A stretch of DNA of 29,216 nucleotides, taken from CAYMLL01 sp964390645. Lineage in GTDB: Bacteria; Planctomycetota; UBA8108. The DNA is taken from positions 1 to 29,216 of the forward strand of contig CAYMLL010000062.1 in NCBI GenBank assembly GCA_964390645.1, read 5' to 3'. This document shows, piece after piece, positions 17,003 to 25,058 of the stretch. The number at the start of each line of letters is the position of its first letter. Positions within the stretch are counted from its first letter, which is position 1. The position numbers and the translations under genes are program-made. The notes beneath the pieces were generated by a model, which had not been told where the DNA came from, did no database searches, and saw only the letters and a list, made by a program, of their open reading frames with translations.

Positions 17003-17947
17003 ATGATCGACGCCACGCGACGTCTGACGCCGGCCCTGCTGCTGCTCGTCTCCGTGGGCTGCGCGGCCAACGGCCCGGAGTACCGCAAGCTGAACGTCGC
17101 GGTCGTTCCGTTCGAGAGCCGCGCGACGTTCCCGTACCTCGACAGCATCGGTAGCCGGGTCTCGGAGCTGCTCGCCGACGCGCTCTACCGCACCGGCCAG
17201 TGCCGCGTGCTCGAGCGGGGCGACCTCGACGCGATCCTCTCGGAGCACGACCTGCAGCGTTCCGGCCTGACGCGTGAGGAGGAGCGTGTTTCGCCGAATC
17301 GCCTCAAGAGCGTGCACTATCTCGTCACGGGCGTCGTGACAGACTTCTCGCACGTCGCTCAGGGTGGACTCGTTGCCGGTATCGGCTCGTTCCGTCTCGG
17401 CGGGGGCGGCAACTACGCCATCGTGAGCATCGCCCTGAAGGTCACCGAGGTCGAGTCGGGCGAGATCGTCTACAGCCAGGTCGTCGACGGCAGCGTCTAC
17501 GCCGGCGACATCGAGGTCGCCGGCGTGTACAAGGGCGTCAGCATCGGAGGCCGGCAGTTCTTTCAGACTCCTCTCGGGCATGCGCTGCAGAGCGCGCTCG
17601 ACAGGGCCGTCGAGGGGATCTTCGGGCGTGTCGACCGGAAGGTCTGGCGACCCGTTATCGTGGAGGTCGGGGACGGTCGCGTCCTGATCACCGGGGGCGA
17701 GGACCACCGTGTCCGGCTCGGCAGCCGCTGGCAGGTGCGCGGAACGAGCCGGGCGATCCACGACCCCGCGACGGGCGATCGGCTCGGAGACGTTCCGGGC
17801 GACATCGTCGGCATCTTGCGGGTCGTCCGCGTCAACGAGAAGTTCTCGGACGCGCTCATCGAGGAAGGCGGCGGCTTCGACCGCGGCCAGTCCCTCGAGC
17901 TCCTCGAGCCTGAAAGTCCCCGCGGCTCTCCTGCGAAGGCGTGGTGA
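17003..17947 (+). CDS. CsgG-like lipoprotein with extra C-terminal domain
   Basis: 314 aa. ATG 17003 follows a purine-rich GAGAGGAGA. The N-terminus is a short lipoprotein-type signal ending at Cys20 (LLVSVGC; position -3 is Ser, so slightly off consensus). Residues ~30-200 show the CsgG-type fold: NVAVVPFESR, ELLADALYRTGQCRVLERGDLDAIL, a YLVTGVV strand, and ALKVTEVESGEIVYS. In curli systems CsgG forms the outer-membrane secretion pore; many CsgG-domain proteins elsewhere have unknown roles. Residues ~215-305 form a separate beta-rich domain (GRVLITGGEDHRVRLGSRW ... GILRVVRV), resembling FlgT-type C-terminal domains. No curli subunit or other csg gene is nearby, so secretion of amyloid is not supported here. 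It may be an outer-membrane assembly or transport component. Confidence 0.82.
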   Translation: MIDATRRLTPALLLLVSVGCAANGPEYRKLNVAVVPFESRATFPYLDSIGSRVSELLADALYRTGQCRVLERGDLDAILSEHDLQRSGLTREEERVSPNRLKSVHYLVTGVVTDFSHVAQGGLVAGIGSFRLGGGGNYAIVSIALKVTEVESGEIVYSQVVDGSVYAGDIEVAGVYKGVSIGGRQFFQTPLGHALQSALDRAVEGIFGRVDRKVWRPVIVEVGDGRVLITGGEDHRVRLGSRWQVRGTSRAIHDPATGDRLGDVPGDIVGILRVVRVNEKFSDALIEEGGGFDRGQSLELLEPESPRGSPAKAW

Positions 17948-18251
17948 CCGCGGCCGCTTCGACCGTGCTCGCGCCGTCGCGGTGGACGTCAACCGCCGCG
18001 CCAATCCGCAGAGCGGCGTCACGGGGGCGGTGGCGCGTGCGTGAGGACTCGGCGGGGCTCGGTCCGGAAGGTCGATGACGGGAGATGGAGCGGTCACGGG
18101 GCGGGAGGCGTCAGGGCTCTTTTTCGTCCCGCGGTTCAAAAAGGTCCCTGACACCGTTTCCGCTGCCGCTTACCATCTCTCCCTTCATGTCCCGGCGAGC
18201 GGCTCCGGCCCGAGCCTTTGACGCGCTGCCGTCCCACAGCAGGAGAGAACC
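17948..18251. other. 304-base intergenic region carrying an inverted repeat
   Basis: No gene is apparent. The main structure is the 18-base-arm inverted repeat at 18107-18155. The last bases (AGGAG at 18241-18245) form a good ribosome binding site for the oxidoreductase gene starting at 18252. Confidence 0.5.
18107..18155. repeat. Long inverted repeat (18-base arms, 13-base loop), REP-like
   Basis: Left arm 18107-18124 (GGCGTCAGGGCTCTTTTT) pairs with right arm 18138-18155 (AAAAAGGTCCCTGACACC): 15 Watson-Crick pairs, one G-U, two mismatches, and a 13-base loop containing CCGCGG. The T and A runs lie inside the stem next to the loop rather than after it, so this is not a standard terminator. 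The AT stretch is conspicuous in this GC-rich DNA. The form resembles dispersed REP-type palindromes mobilised by IS200-like (RAYT) transposases, but no second copy is in the window and no such transposase is present. Confidence 0.6.
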
Positions 18252-19574
18252 ATGAGTCGCATGCTGAAACGTCGAGAGTTCCTCGGAGCCGCGAGCGCGA
18301 TCACCGGCTTCAGCATCCTTCCGGCGGGATCCCGTGCAAACTCTCCGAACGAGAAGCTCCGCAGCTGCCACACCGGCGTCAATGGCATGGGTGGCTCGGA
18401 TCTGCGCTCGGTCTCGTCGCACTCCGGGGTCGAGGTCGCGGCCCTCTGTGACGTCGATCTGAACTCGCTGAACGCCGCCAGGAAACGTCACCGCGGCGCC
18501 GAGGGCTTCCGTGACTACCGTGAGATGATCTCGGAGATGGGGGACAAGGTCGACGTGGCCGTCGTGTCGACCCCTGACCACACGCACGCGCCCGCTGCGA
18601 TGACGGCGCTCAACGCAGGCAAGCCCGTCTACTGTCAGAAGCCCCTGACGCACGAGGTCTTCGAGGCCCGTCGGCTGCGCGAGGTCGCCGCGCAGAAGAA
18701 GCTCCCCACCCAGATGGGGATCCAGATCCACTCGCACGTCATCTACCGCCGCGCGGTCCGGATGATCCAGAGCGGCGTCATCGGCAAGGTCAGCCAGGTT
18801 CATGCGTGGTCCCAGAAGAACTGGGGCTACGACGGTGGCCCGCTGACGTCGACCCAGAAGCCTCCCGCGAATCTCGACTGGAATCTCTGGATCGGCACCG
18901 CAGCGATGCGACCGTACGTGCCGAGGCGCTATCACCGCGGTCAGTGGCGCAAGATGGTCGATTTCGGCACCGGCACGCTCGGCGACATGGGCGTGCACAT
19001 CTTCGACACGCCGTACGGCGCGCTCGAGCTCACCGCGCCGAACAAGGTGAAGACGACCTGCCGCCCACCGACGGGGATCGGCCATCCGGAGAAGAACGTC
19101 GTCGAGTACGAGTTCCCGGGGACCCGCTTCACGACGGGGACGATGCTGTGGAAGTGGTACGACGGCTCCTTCGCACCGCCGCGTGGCGAGGACCTCGGCC
19201 TTCCGAAGGGGACGAAGCTTCCGGGGCAGGCCTCGCTCTTCGTCGGAGAGGGCGGACACATGCTGTTGCCGCACATCGGAGAGGCGCAGCTCTTTCCGCA
19301 CGAGAAGTTCAAGGACTTCAAGCGCCCGGATCCGGGGAACCGGAATCACTATCACGAGTGGGTGGACGCGTGCATGGGCAAGGGAAAGACGAGCGCCGGC
19401 TTCGACTTCGCGGGACCGCTGACGGAGGCGCTCCTCCTCGGAGTGGTCGCGAACCGCTTCCCCGGCGAGGAGCTCACCTGGGATGCGAAGAAGCTCGTCG
19501 TGACGAACAACGAGGCCGCGACGAAGCTCGTGCGCCGCGAGTACCGCAAGGGCTTCGAGGTCGCGGGGCTGTGA
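18252..19574 (+). CDS. Tat-exported Gfo/Idh/MocA-family oxidoreductase
   Basis: 440 aa. ATG 18252 has AGGAG six bases upstream. The N-terminus carries a twin-arginine signal (KRREFLGAAS, Arg7-Arg8) followed by a hydrophobic stretch, so the folded, NAD(P)-loaded enzyme is probably exported. A Rossmann domain follows (TGVNGMGGSDL, then ALCDVD), with QKP (Lys130) in place of the usual EKP, and GDMGVHIFD (Asp245, His249), matching the family's catalytic Lys/Asp/His positions. Tat-exported members are very common in planctomycetes and act on sugars, sugar acids or glycosides (some through 3-keto intermediates); the substrate here is unknown. It converges on the sialidase gene with 65 bases between stops. 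Confidence 0.94.
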   Translation: MSRMLKRREFLGAASAITGFSILPAGSRANSPNEKLRSCHTGVNGMGGSDLRSVSSHSGVEVAALCDVDLNSLNAARKRHRGAEGFRDYREMISEMGDKVDVAVVSTPDHTHAPAAMTALNAGKPVYCQKPLTHEVFEARRLREVAAQKKLPTQMGIQIHSHVIYRRAVRMIQSGVIGKVSQVHAWSQKNWGYDGGPLTSTQKPPANLDWNLWIGTAAMRPYVPRRYHRGQWRKMVDFGTGTLGDMGVHIFDTPYGALELTAPNKVKTTCRPPTGIGHPEKNVVEYEFPGTRFTTGTMLWKWYDGSFAPPRGEDLGLPKGTKLPGQASLFVGEGGHMLLPHIGEAQLFPHEKFKDFKRPDPGNRNHYHEWVDACMGKGKTSAGFDFAGPLTEALLLGVVANRFPGEELTWDAKKLVVTNNEAATKLVRREYRKGFEVAGL

Positions 19575-19589
19575 CGGGGGGCTCCCGTC
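19573..19589. terminator. Weak stem-loop between convergent genes
   Basis: GACGGG, loop GGGCT, CCCGTC forms a 6-bp GC stem overlapping the oxidoreductase stop codon, in the 65-base gap between two converging genes. There is no T-tract on either side, so a terminator role is only a guess from position. Confidence 0.2.
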
Positions 19590-19639
19590 GTGTGCGGCGC
19601 GACCCGAGCGTAGGCCGAGAGCGGGCCTTCTGAACGCGA

Positions 19640-21235
19640 TCAACGCGAGCCCGGCGTCACCAGCGTCTCGATCGCGATCTTCTCGAAGACGAGGTCGGCC
19701 TGGCTGCCTTCGTAGACGATGCCGATGTGCTTCTCATCGATCTGCGTGATGCTCGGGTAGCCGCGGCCACGTCCCTCGTCGAGCAGCAGCCGGTGCGTCG
19801 AGGGCCAGGTCGTGCCGTCGTCAAAGCTCACCTGGAGCGTGTGGTGGTGCCTGCCGTCCTTCGCGTGAGGGTTGGCGAAGAGGAGCACGGAGCGAGTCTC
19901 GCCGTCGGCCCCGTACGTCGCCCGGAAGAGGCTGGCGTTGCAGTTCGGCTCGGGGAGCGCGCGCTGGTGGGTGACGTGATCGCTCCACGTCTTTCCGAGG
20001 TCCTTCGTGACGCGTACGCAGCGCAGGAACTTCGACCGCTTGCGCTCGTTGCGCATGTTCAGCATCAGCGTTCCGTCGGCCAGCTCGACGGCCTGGCACT
20101 CGCTGCTGCCCGTGAATGCCGGCGCCGAGACCGTCCAGGTGGCGCCGTGGTCGCGGCTGACCAGGATGGCCGAGAACGGGGTGCCGTCCTTGTCGCGGCC
20201 CGCTGCCGGCCGGACGAGAGTCCCATCTCGCAGCGTGATGCCCGCGTTCGGGGACGGCGCGAAGAGCCACCACTCCTCACGCTTGTAGTCTCGCGTGTGG
20301 TTGACGGGCTCGCTCCAGGTGACCCCGTCGTCCCGCGACCGCACGGTGAGAAACTGAGCCGACTTGCCGATCTCGAATCCCGGCTCGGAGCCGTCGCCGT
20401 TCCACTGGTGCTTGCCGGGCTTTCCCCACATCCAGACCGCCGAGCAGAAGATCTCGCCGGTGCTCCGGTCGACGATGATCCCGGGATCGCTGCAGCCGTT
20501 CTGCTCCTGCGGAAGTCCGCCCCACTCCCGCATGTCCATGATCACACGGGGTGTCTCCCAGGTCCTTCCGCCGTCCGTGCTGCGGCTGAGCCCGATGTCG
20601 ATGTCCCCCTGAAGGTCGCGCGACCTGCGTCGCCTGAGGTCGTAGACGCACAGGAGCGTGCCCTTCGGTGTGCGTGTCAGCGCGGGGATGCGATGTGTGT
20701 GGACCCCGTCGTCGCCGTGTCGCCGTAGCGCGACGCCGACGCGCTTGCGAACTCCGGGCGTCGTGTCCTTCGGCTTCGTGATCTCGCCATCGGCGAAGGT
20801 GATGCGAGCGCAGCTCGCGTCGATGCGGTGCAGGAGGTCGGCGTCGCGATGCAGGCGGACGGAGAGCCAGAAGTGATGGCGTCCCGGAGGCAGCGACCGG
20901 CTTCCCTTGAAGACCACGCTCCTGCGGGCCTTGTGCGGCTTGCCGAAGCGGGAGGCGGTCGACAGACTCTCCGGCGTGTCGCAATGGAACAGCTGCATCG
21001 CATCGATGTCCTTCAGGTCGTCCGTACCGTCGAGGGAGATCTCGAACGATGTGACATCCGCGTCCGGCGAGCCGTCTGCGACCTCGACGGCGACCCGCAG
21101 CAGCGCGTTGTGAGCGTTGCGCACGAGCACCGGATGGACGCGCTGACGCGTCGTGGAGGAGTGCGCGAGCAGATGAGATCCCGCGACGAGGCAGGAGATC
21201 GACCACCAGACCGGAAGGAAGCGGAGAGTCAGCAT
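19640..21235 (-). CDS. Secreted sialidase (exo-alpha-neuraminidase, GH33-like)
   Basis: 531 aa from ATG 21235, which begins a plausible signal peptide (MLTLRFLPVWWSISCLVAG). The frame is open upstream; ATG 21367 has a strong AAAGGAG five bases before it and would add 44 Arg-rich residues, so the start is uncertain. Residues ~30-160 look like the N-terminal beta domain of bacterial sialidases. The catalytic domain has HRIPAL (Arg182), DIDIG (Asp211), and five Asp-boxes at 219, 300, 360, 410 and 470 (for example STDGGRTW, SRDHGATW). SSECQAVE supplies a candidate catalytic Glu379 and IVYEG the Tyr508 nucleophile. The protein would release terminal sialic acids from glycans outside the cytoplasm. 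No sialic acid lyase, epimerase or transporter is seen nearby. Sequence alone does not exclude action on another nonulosonic acid. Confidence 0.9.
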   Translation of the reverse strand: MLTLRFLPVWWSISCLVAGSHLLAHSSTTRQRVHPVLVRNAHNALLRVAVEVADGSPDADVTSFEISLDGTDDLKDIDAMQLFHCDTPESLSTASRFGKPHKARRSVVFKGSRSLPPGRHHFWLSVRLHRDADLLHRIDASCARITFADGEITKPKDTTPGVRKRVGVALRRHGDDGVHTHRIPALTRTPKGTLLCVYDLRRRRSRDLQGDIDIGLSRSTDGGRTWETPRVIMDMREWGGLPQEQNGCSDPGIIVDRSTGEIFCSAVWMWGKPGKHQWNGDGSEPGFEIGKSAQFLTVRSRDDGVTWSEPVNHTRDYKREEWWLFAPSPNAGITLRDGTLVRPAAGRDKDGTPFSAILVSRDHGATWTVSAPAFTGSSECQAVELADGTLMLNMRNERKRSKFLRCVRVTKDLGKTWSDHVTHQRALPEPNCNASLFRATYGADGETRSVLLFANPHAKDGRHHHTLQVSFDDGTTWPSTHRLLLDEGRGRGYPSITQIDEKHIGIVYEGSQADLVFEKIAIETLVTPGSR

Positions 21236-21510
21236 GAGACGGACCTGTCGAAGGGCGGCTCGGGTGGCTGGTCGACGACGACCGGGAGCGGCTTCGGGAC
21301 GAGCTCTCCGGCTCCGTTTCCTCGGGAGCCGGTCACGGCGGCATCGTCCCAGATCGCTCGGTGGCATGCACGCTCCTTTCGCGGTCGCGTCCCCGGTCGG
21401 GGCGCAGGGTTCCAATTCTCCTCTTCGGTCCGTAGAGTACCCGGTCCGGTCAGGACGCGTGCAGGTCGCACGTCGCCCTCCGGACCCTTGTGACCAGCGA
21501 CTCCGGACGC

Positions 21511-22614
21511 ATGAAGAGCCTCGGCTATTACCTGGACCGGCCCGGCGGAGACTTCGCGGCGCGCGAGGAGGAGATCCGCGATCTCGAGGCGGGCGAGATC
21601 CGGCTCCGCACCCTGCGCACGTCGGTGTGCCAGTCCGACGTCGTGATCTATCGCCAGGGGCTTCCGCGGATCAAGTCGTGGCCGGCGCTGCTCCTGCACG
21701 AGGTCTGCTCGGTGGTCGACGCCGTCGGGGAGGGCGTCGAGAGCTATGCTCCCGGCGACCTCGTCGGCATCGGATGCGACATCCCCTGCGGCGACCTCGA
21801 CTGCATCTACTGCGGCGAGCAGGGAACGGGCGACTGGACGAGCTGTCCGAACACGCAGGCGACCGGGCACGAGTTCCCGGGCTTCGCACGCTCGCACGCC
21901 ATCCTGCCCGACTGGTTCGTGCGTCACGGGCCGATCGCCCGCTTCGAGCCCGGCTTCGATCCGGACCAAGCCTGCCAGCTCGAGCCACTCGCCTGCTGTC
22001 TGGAGGGCATGACGCGGGTCAACAACTGCATCGAGAATCGCGTCGTCGTGCTGATCGGCGCGGGGTCGCAGAGCACTTACGCGCTGCAGTGCGCGAAGGC
22101 GATGAACGCGCGCAAGATCATTCTCGTCAACCGCGGCAAGGAGCGACTCGATCGCGTGCTCCGGGACTTCGGCGACGAGACCGTCGTCGGCCTGCGCTGG
22201 GACGAGGGCGTCGTCGACAGGGTCTTGCAGGAGTGTCTGCCCTTCAACGAGCCGCACTTCGTGATGATCAACGTGCCGGCGCAGGCGGGCTACGAGCTGG
22301 CTCCGAAGCTGCTCGGCTACGGCACGGTGCTCGATGCTCACGCCGGCGTGAAGGGCGCTGACGGGAAGCCTCGCATCGCGCACGAGGTCGATCTCAACAA
22401 CGATATTCACTACCGTCTTCAGTGCTACCAGGCGACACACGGCTCGAGCATGCGCGGGATCCGGCTTGCTCACCGTTTCCTGTCGCAGGGGAAGCTGCCG
22501 GGTATCGGTCGGATGACCGACGACAGCGAGAGGTTCGGCCCCTCGCGGCTGCGTGAGGCGATCGAGCGCGCGGCGGACTCCGACAGCCTCAAGGTGATCG
22601 TCGACTGGGAGTGA
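21511..22614 (+). CDS. Zinc-type medium-chain (MDR) dehydrogenase
   Basis: 367 aa from ATG 21511; an in-frame GTG at 21490 adds seven residues, and neither start has a strong ribosome binding site. Catalytic-zinc positions Cys40 (SVCQSD) and His63-Glu64 (LLHEV) are present. The structural-zinc lobe is unusual in spacing, with Cys93, Cys98, Cys101 and Cys112. A Rossmann segment VVVLIGAGSQSTYALQCAKAM follows; its third glycine is replaced by Ser (GAGSQS). The family oxidises alcohols and polyols such as sorbitol, threonine or glucose with NAD(P). No signal peptide is seen, so it is cytoplasmic. It diverges from the sialidase gene with 275 bases between starts, and may belong to the same sugar-use regulon, though this is guesswork. 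Confidence 0.88.
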   Translation: MKSLGYYLDRPGGDFAAREEEIRDLEAGEIRLRTLRTSVCQSDVVIYRQGLPRIKSWPALLLHEVCSVVDAVGEGVESYAPGDLVGIGCDIPCGDLDCIYCGEQGTGDWTSCPNTQATGHEFPGFARSHAILPDWFVRHGPIARFEPGFDPDQACQLEPLACCLEGMTRVNNCIENRVVVLIGAGSQSTYALQCAKAMNARKIILVNRGKERLDRVLRDFGDETVVGLRWDEGVVDRVLQECLPFNEPHFVMINVPAQAGYELAPKLLGYGTVLDAHAGVKGADGKPRIAHEVDLNNDIHYRLQCYQATHGSSMRGIRLAHRFLSQGKLPGIGRMTDDSERFGPSRLREAIERAADSDSLKVIVDWE

Positions 22615-22701
22615 CCGAGCCGGTGGACATCGGTCGCGGGGCCTGCGTGCGGCCCGCGTCGCGACGTCCGACGTCGGCCGCGGATCGTGTCGTCGGCTCG
22701 A

Positions 22702-23358
22702 CTACCGGGTGGGCCTCCCGAGGTAGACCACGTGCCTCGGCCCCTTGTGCTTCGGCCGATGGAGATCGACGTCGAATCCGCCGGCTCGCATCCGGCGTGG
22801 AAAGTCCTCGACCGGGCCCTCGGACCAGACCGCCAGCCGGCCGCGCTCTCCGAGCGCCGCTCTTGTCCGTGAGAGCGCCGCGACGCCGAAGCAGACGTCC
22901 TCGGTGCCCGGTGGCGGGGGATAGGGCCCCTCGTAGAGATCGAGGATGATCGCGTCGTACTTGCCGCCGCTGTCGGCGCGCGCCGCCTCGGCGCGACCGG
23001 CGANNNNNNNNNNGTCCTCGAGCGCCCGCCCCGAGAGGGCGGCCAGCGGGCCGCGGTTCCAGTCGGCGACCGTCGAGTTGATCTCGGCCGTCACGACCTC
23101 GGCGTCCGTCGGGAGCACGTCGAGAGCCGCCCGCAGCGTGTAGCCCATGCCGAGCCCCGCGACGAGCACCCGCGGCGTGACCTCTCGATCGAGCGAGTCG
23201 CAGGCCATCTCCGCGAGCGCCACCTCCGAGCGGTGCAGACGACTCGACATCAGCGGGCGGCGGTCGATCGTGATCAACCAGTCGTCGTCCTGCCGCAGCA
23301 GGTCGAGCCGGCCCTCGTCGGTGTCGACGCTGTCGATCGTGTTCCAGGGTCGTGGCAT
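22702..23358 (-). CDS. Spermidine synthase-like protein, interrupted by a scaffold gap
   Basis: About 218 codons in this assembly, with ten N at 23004-23013. ATG 23358 has GGGAGAG upstream; the N-terminal part WNTIDSVDT...WLITIDRRPLMSS and the motif VLVAGLGMGYTLRAAL match the SAM/dcSAM-binding fold of spermidine-synthase-like methyltransferase proteins. After the gap YDAIILDLYEGP gives the conserved Asp-containing strand. Both halves are in the same frame with ten N inserted. Compared with family members, the segment between LED and the ARADSGGKYDA stretch seems short, so the real gap is probably longer than ten bases. It may not make spermidine: many such short homologues lack proven activity. 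The gene converges on the MDR dehydrogenase gene. Confidence 0.82.
   Translation of the reverse strand: MPRPWNTIDSVDTDEGRLDLLRQDDDWLITIDRRPLMSSRLHRSEVALAEMACDSLDREVTPRVLVAGLGMGYTLRAALDVLPTDAEVVTAEINSTVADWNRGPLAALSGRALEDXXXXAGRAEAARADSGGKYDAIILDLYEGPYPPPPGTEDVCFGVAALSRTRAALGERGRLAVWSEGPVEDFPRRMRAGGFDVDLHRPKHKGPRHVVYLGRPTR
23004..23013. other. Assembly gap (10 N)
   Basis: Ten undetermined bases within the spermidine synthase-like gene. The identity and true length are unknown; ten is a conventional placeholder size used by scaffolding programs. Confidence 0.99.
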
Positions 23359-23948
23359 GAAGAGTCTCTCCCACGGGTCGTGACGTCGGTGGCGCGCGCT
23401 CTCCACTCTCGTCGCGTCGAGTCAGGGGAGGCGGGCGCTGTCGGCGATCGCGCCCCCTGGATCTTCCGGTCTTCGCGATACCTCGGCCTTCGCGAAACCT
23501 CGGTCGCAGCCGGCGGCGCCGTGCCGGACGCGCTCGCTGACCTCTCGAGCTTCGAGGGCCGCGGAACCCGCGGCTGCGGCTCGGAGGAAGGCATGACGGC
23601 CGAGGATGGCATGACGGCCGAGGAGATGCATGGCGGTGACCGTGCGGAGTCGACGAAGGGACGGAAGCCTGGGAGGTCCGGGGTGCGCAGCGCGTAGCTT
23701 ACGGGCTTTCACGCCGGTGTGCGAGAGACGTCCCCGCCCTCTCGCCGCCGGCGTGCCGCGCGAGCCGCACCCCGCGGGCGGCGTGCGGCGGTTCCGGGGC
23801 ACCCCGTGGTGGGAAGAGCCGGAACACGGGCTCGAGGATCTTCGACCGGCGCGAGAAGGTGGCGGCTGTCGAGTCCTCGACGTGACGCGCCGTGGGCGCC
23901 GTGACCGTCGGGACCTGCGCGCAGCGCAGCGAGGCTTGTCCTGCCGAC
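23359..23948. other. 590-base intergenic region with short tandem repeats
   Basis: No gene is recognised. Two short duplications are visible. GGCATGACGGCCGAGGA occurs at 23590-23606 and 23608-23624 (18-base period). CTTCGCGATACCTCGG at 23471 recurs with one change at 23488 (17-base period). The region lies upstream of the spermidine synthase-like gene and downstream of the WD40 gene, both on the minus strand. Confidence 0.5.
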
Positions 23949-25058
23949 CTACGTCTTCTTCGCGGACTTCGGCGCGCTCGGCGGCTCGGCGTAGAGCGCC
24001 AGGATCTCCACGCTCCCGGCGTTGCCGAAGTACTTGTCGCGCTCGACGTGCCGGCCGTTTCCGCTGCGTCCGTGCGACAGGTAGAGGGCGACCGCGACTC
24101 GACGCCCGTCGGGGTGGACGTCGATGTCGTAGCCGGAGCTCCCGGAAACGGCATGGACCTGCGCGCCGTCGTCGGGCCTCCAGAAGCCGACCGTGCCGCC
24201 GCTCGCGCCCTCGGCGACGCCGGCGAGCAGCGAGTCGTCCAGAAACCGCACCGCGTTCAGCGGGCCGTCCGCCTTGGCGGACACGCGCAGGGTCCGGCGC
24301 AGCTCGCCGGATCTCCAGTCGAAGAGGAGGGCGGTGGGCTGACCCGGGCAGAACGTGTTGCTCTTCGCGTTCGCCAGCCCGGACGCCGCGAGCCTCTCGC
24401 CCCGCGAGTCGAAGACGAGGCTCCGGGCGCCGCCGACATCGGCGAGGAAGCGATCCTCGCGCGTGTGGATGCCGGAGGCGTCCAGGACTCGAACGACCGC
24501 TCCCGTCCTGCAGTCGCGGTCGCGAACGATGCCGAGGAGGTCTCCGCTGACGAGCCGCTCCCCGCTCGGGTGGAACGCGAGGCTGAGGACGTGCGCGTCG
24601 TGGTCGTGCCACTCCCGCTCGAGCTTGCCGCTCCTCGCGGACCAGAGTCGCACGGCGCCGTCATCGCCGCAGCTGGCAAGGAGTCGGCCGTCCGGGTCGA
24701 TCGCCAGACCGCGAGCCCAGCCGCGATGCGCCGCCTCGATCGTCCACAGGGTCCGCGCCGGCTCCCGCGAGCCGACTTCGACGCGTCGGCAGTGAATGTC
24801 GCCATCGTAGTCGCACGAGTAGAGGAGGCTCTCCGAGGGGTGGACGGCGAGATCGCCGATCCAGTTCTCGTGCCGGCCAAGCACGCTGCGCTCGCCCGTG
24901 TCGAGACGCCAGCTCTGCAGCGCGCCATCGAGCCCGGCGGCGACCACCGCCTTGCCGCAGCCGCTGAAGCGGCAGCGCGTCAGCTGCCGGTCGTGGCGAA
25001 AGCTCTGCTGCCGCCAGGTGAGCTTCGGGTCGACGGGGGAAGGAGTCGCGTCGGTCAA
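23949..25058 (-). CDS. WD40 repeat protein, last gene of the DUF1549/DUF1501 operon
   Basis: 369 aa from TTG 25058. This unusual start is chosen because it overlaps the DUF1501 stop as TTGA and has GGAGG seven bases upstream inside that gene; further upstream the frame overlaps DUF1501 coding sequence and is Arg-rich nonsense. No signal peptide is seen. WD40-type blades are visible: GLAIDPDGRLLASCGDDGAV followed by RLW, and LSLAFHPSGERLVSGDLLG, with other weaker copies, probably making one seven-bladed propeller. The C-terminus (GYDIDVHPDGRRVAVAL ... SAPKSAKKT) is Lys-rich. No enzymatic motif is present, so it is likely a protein-interaction scaffold. Grouping with DUF1549/DUF1553 and DUF1501 genes recurs in planctomycetes, but the function of the set is not known. 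Confidence 0.85.
   Translation of the reverse strand: MTDATPSPVDPKLTWRQQSFRHDRQLTRCRFSGCGKAVVAAGLDGALQSWRLDTGERSVLGRHENWIGDLAVHPSESLLYSCDYDGDIHCRRVEVGSREPARTLWTIEAAHRGWARGLAIDPDGRLLASCGDDGAVRLWSARSGKLEREWHDHDAHVLSLAFHPSGERLVSGDLLGIVRDRDCRTGAVVRVLDASGIHTREDRFLADVGGARSLVFDSRGERLAASGLANAKSNTFCPGQPTALLFDWRSGELRRTLRVSAKADGPLNAVRFLDDSLLAGVAEGASGGTVGFWRPDDGAQVHAVSGSSGYDIDVHPDGRRVAVALYLSHGRSGNGRHVERDKYFGNAGSVEILALYAEPPSAPKSAKKT

Noticed and set aside
18107..18155. Intrinsic terminator for the CsgG-like gene
   Set aside because: The T-run lies inside the stem next to the loop instead of after it, and the repeat is 160 bases past the stop codon.
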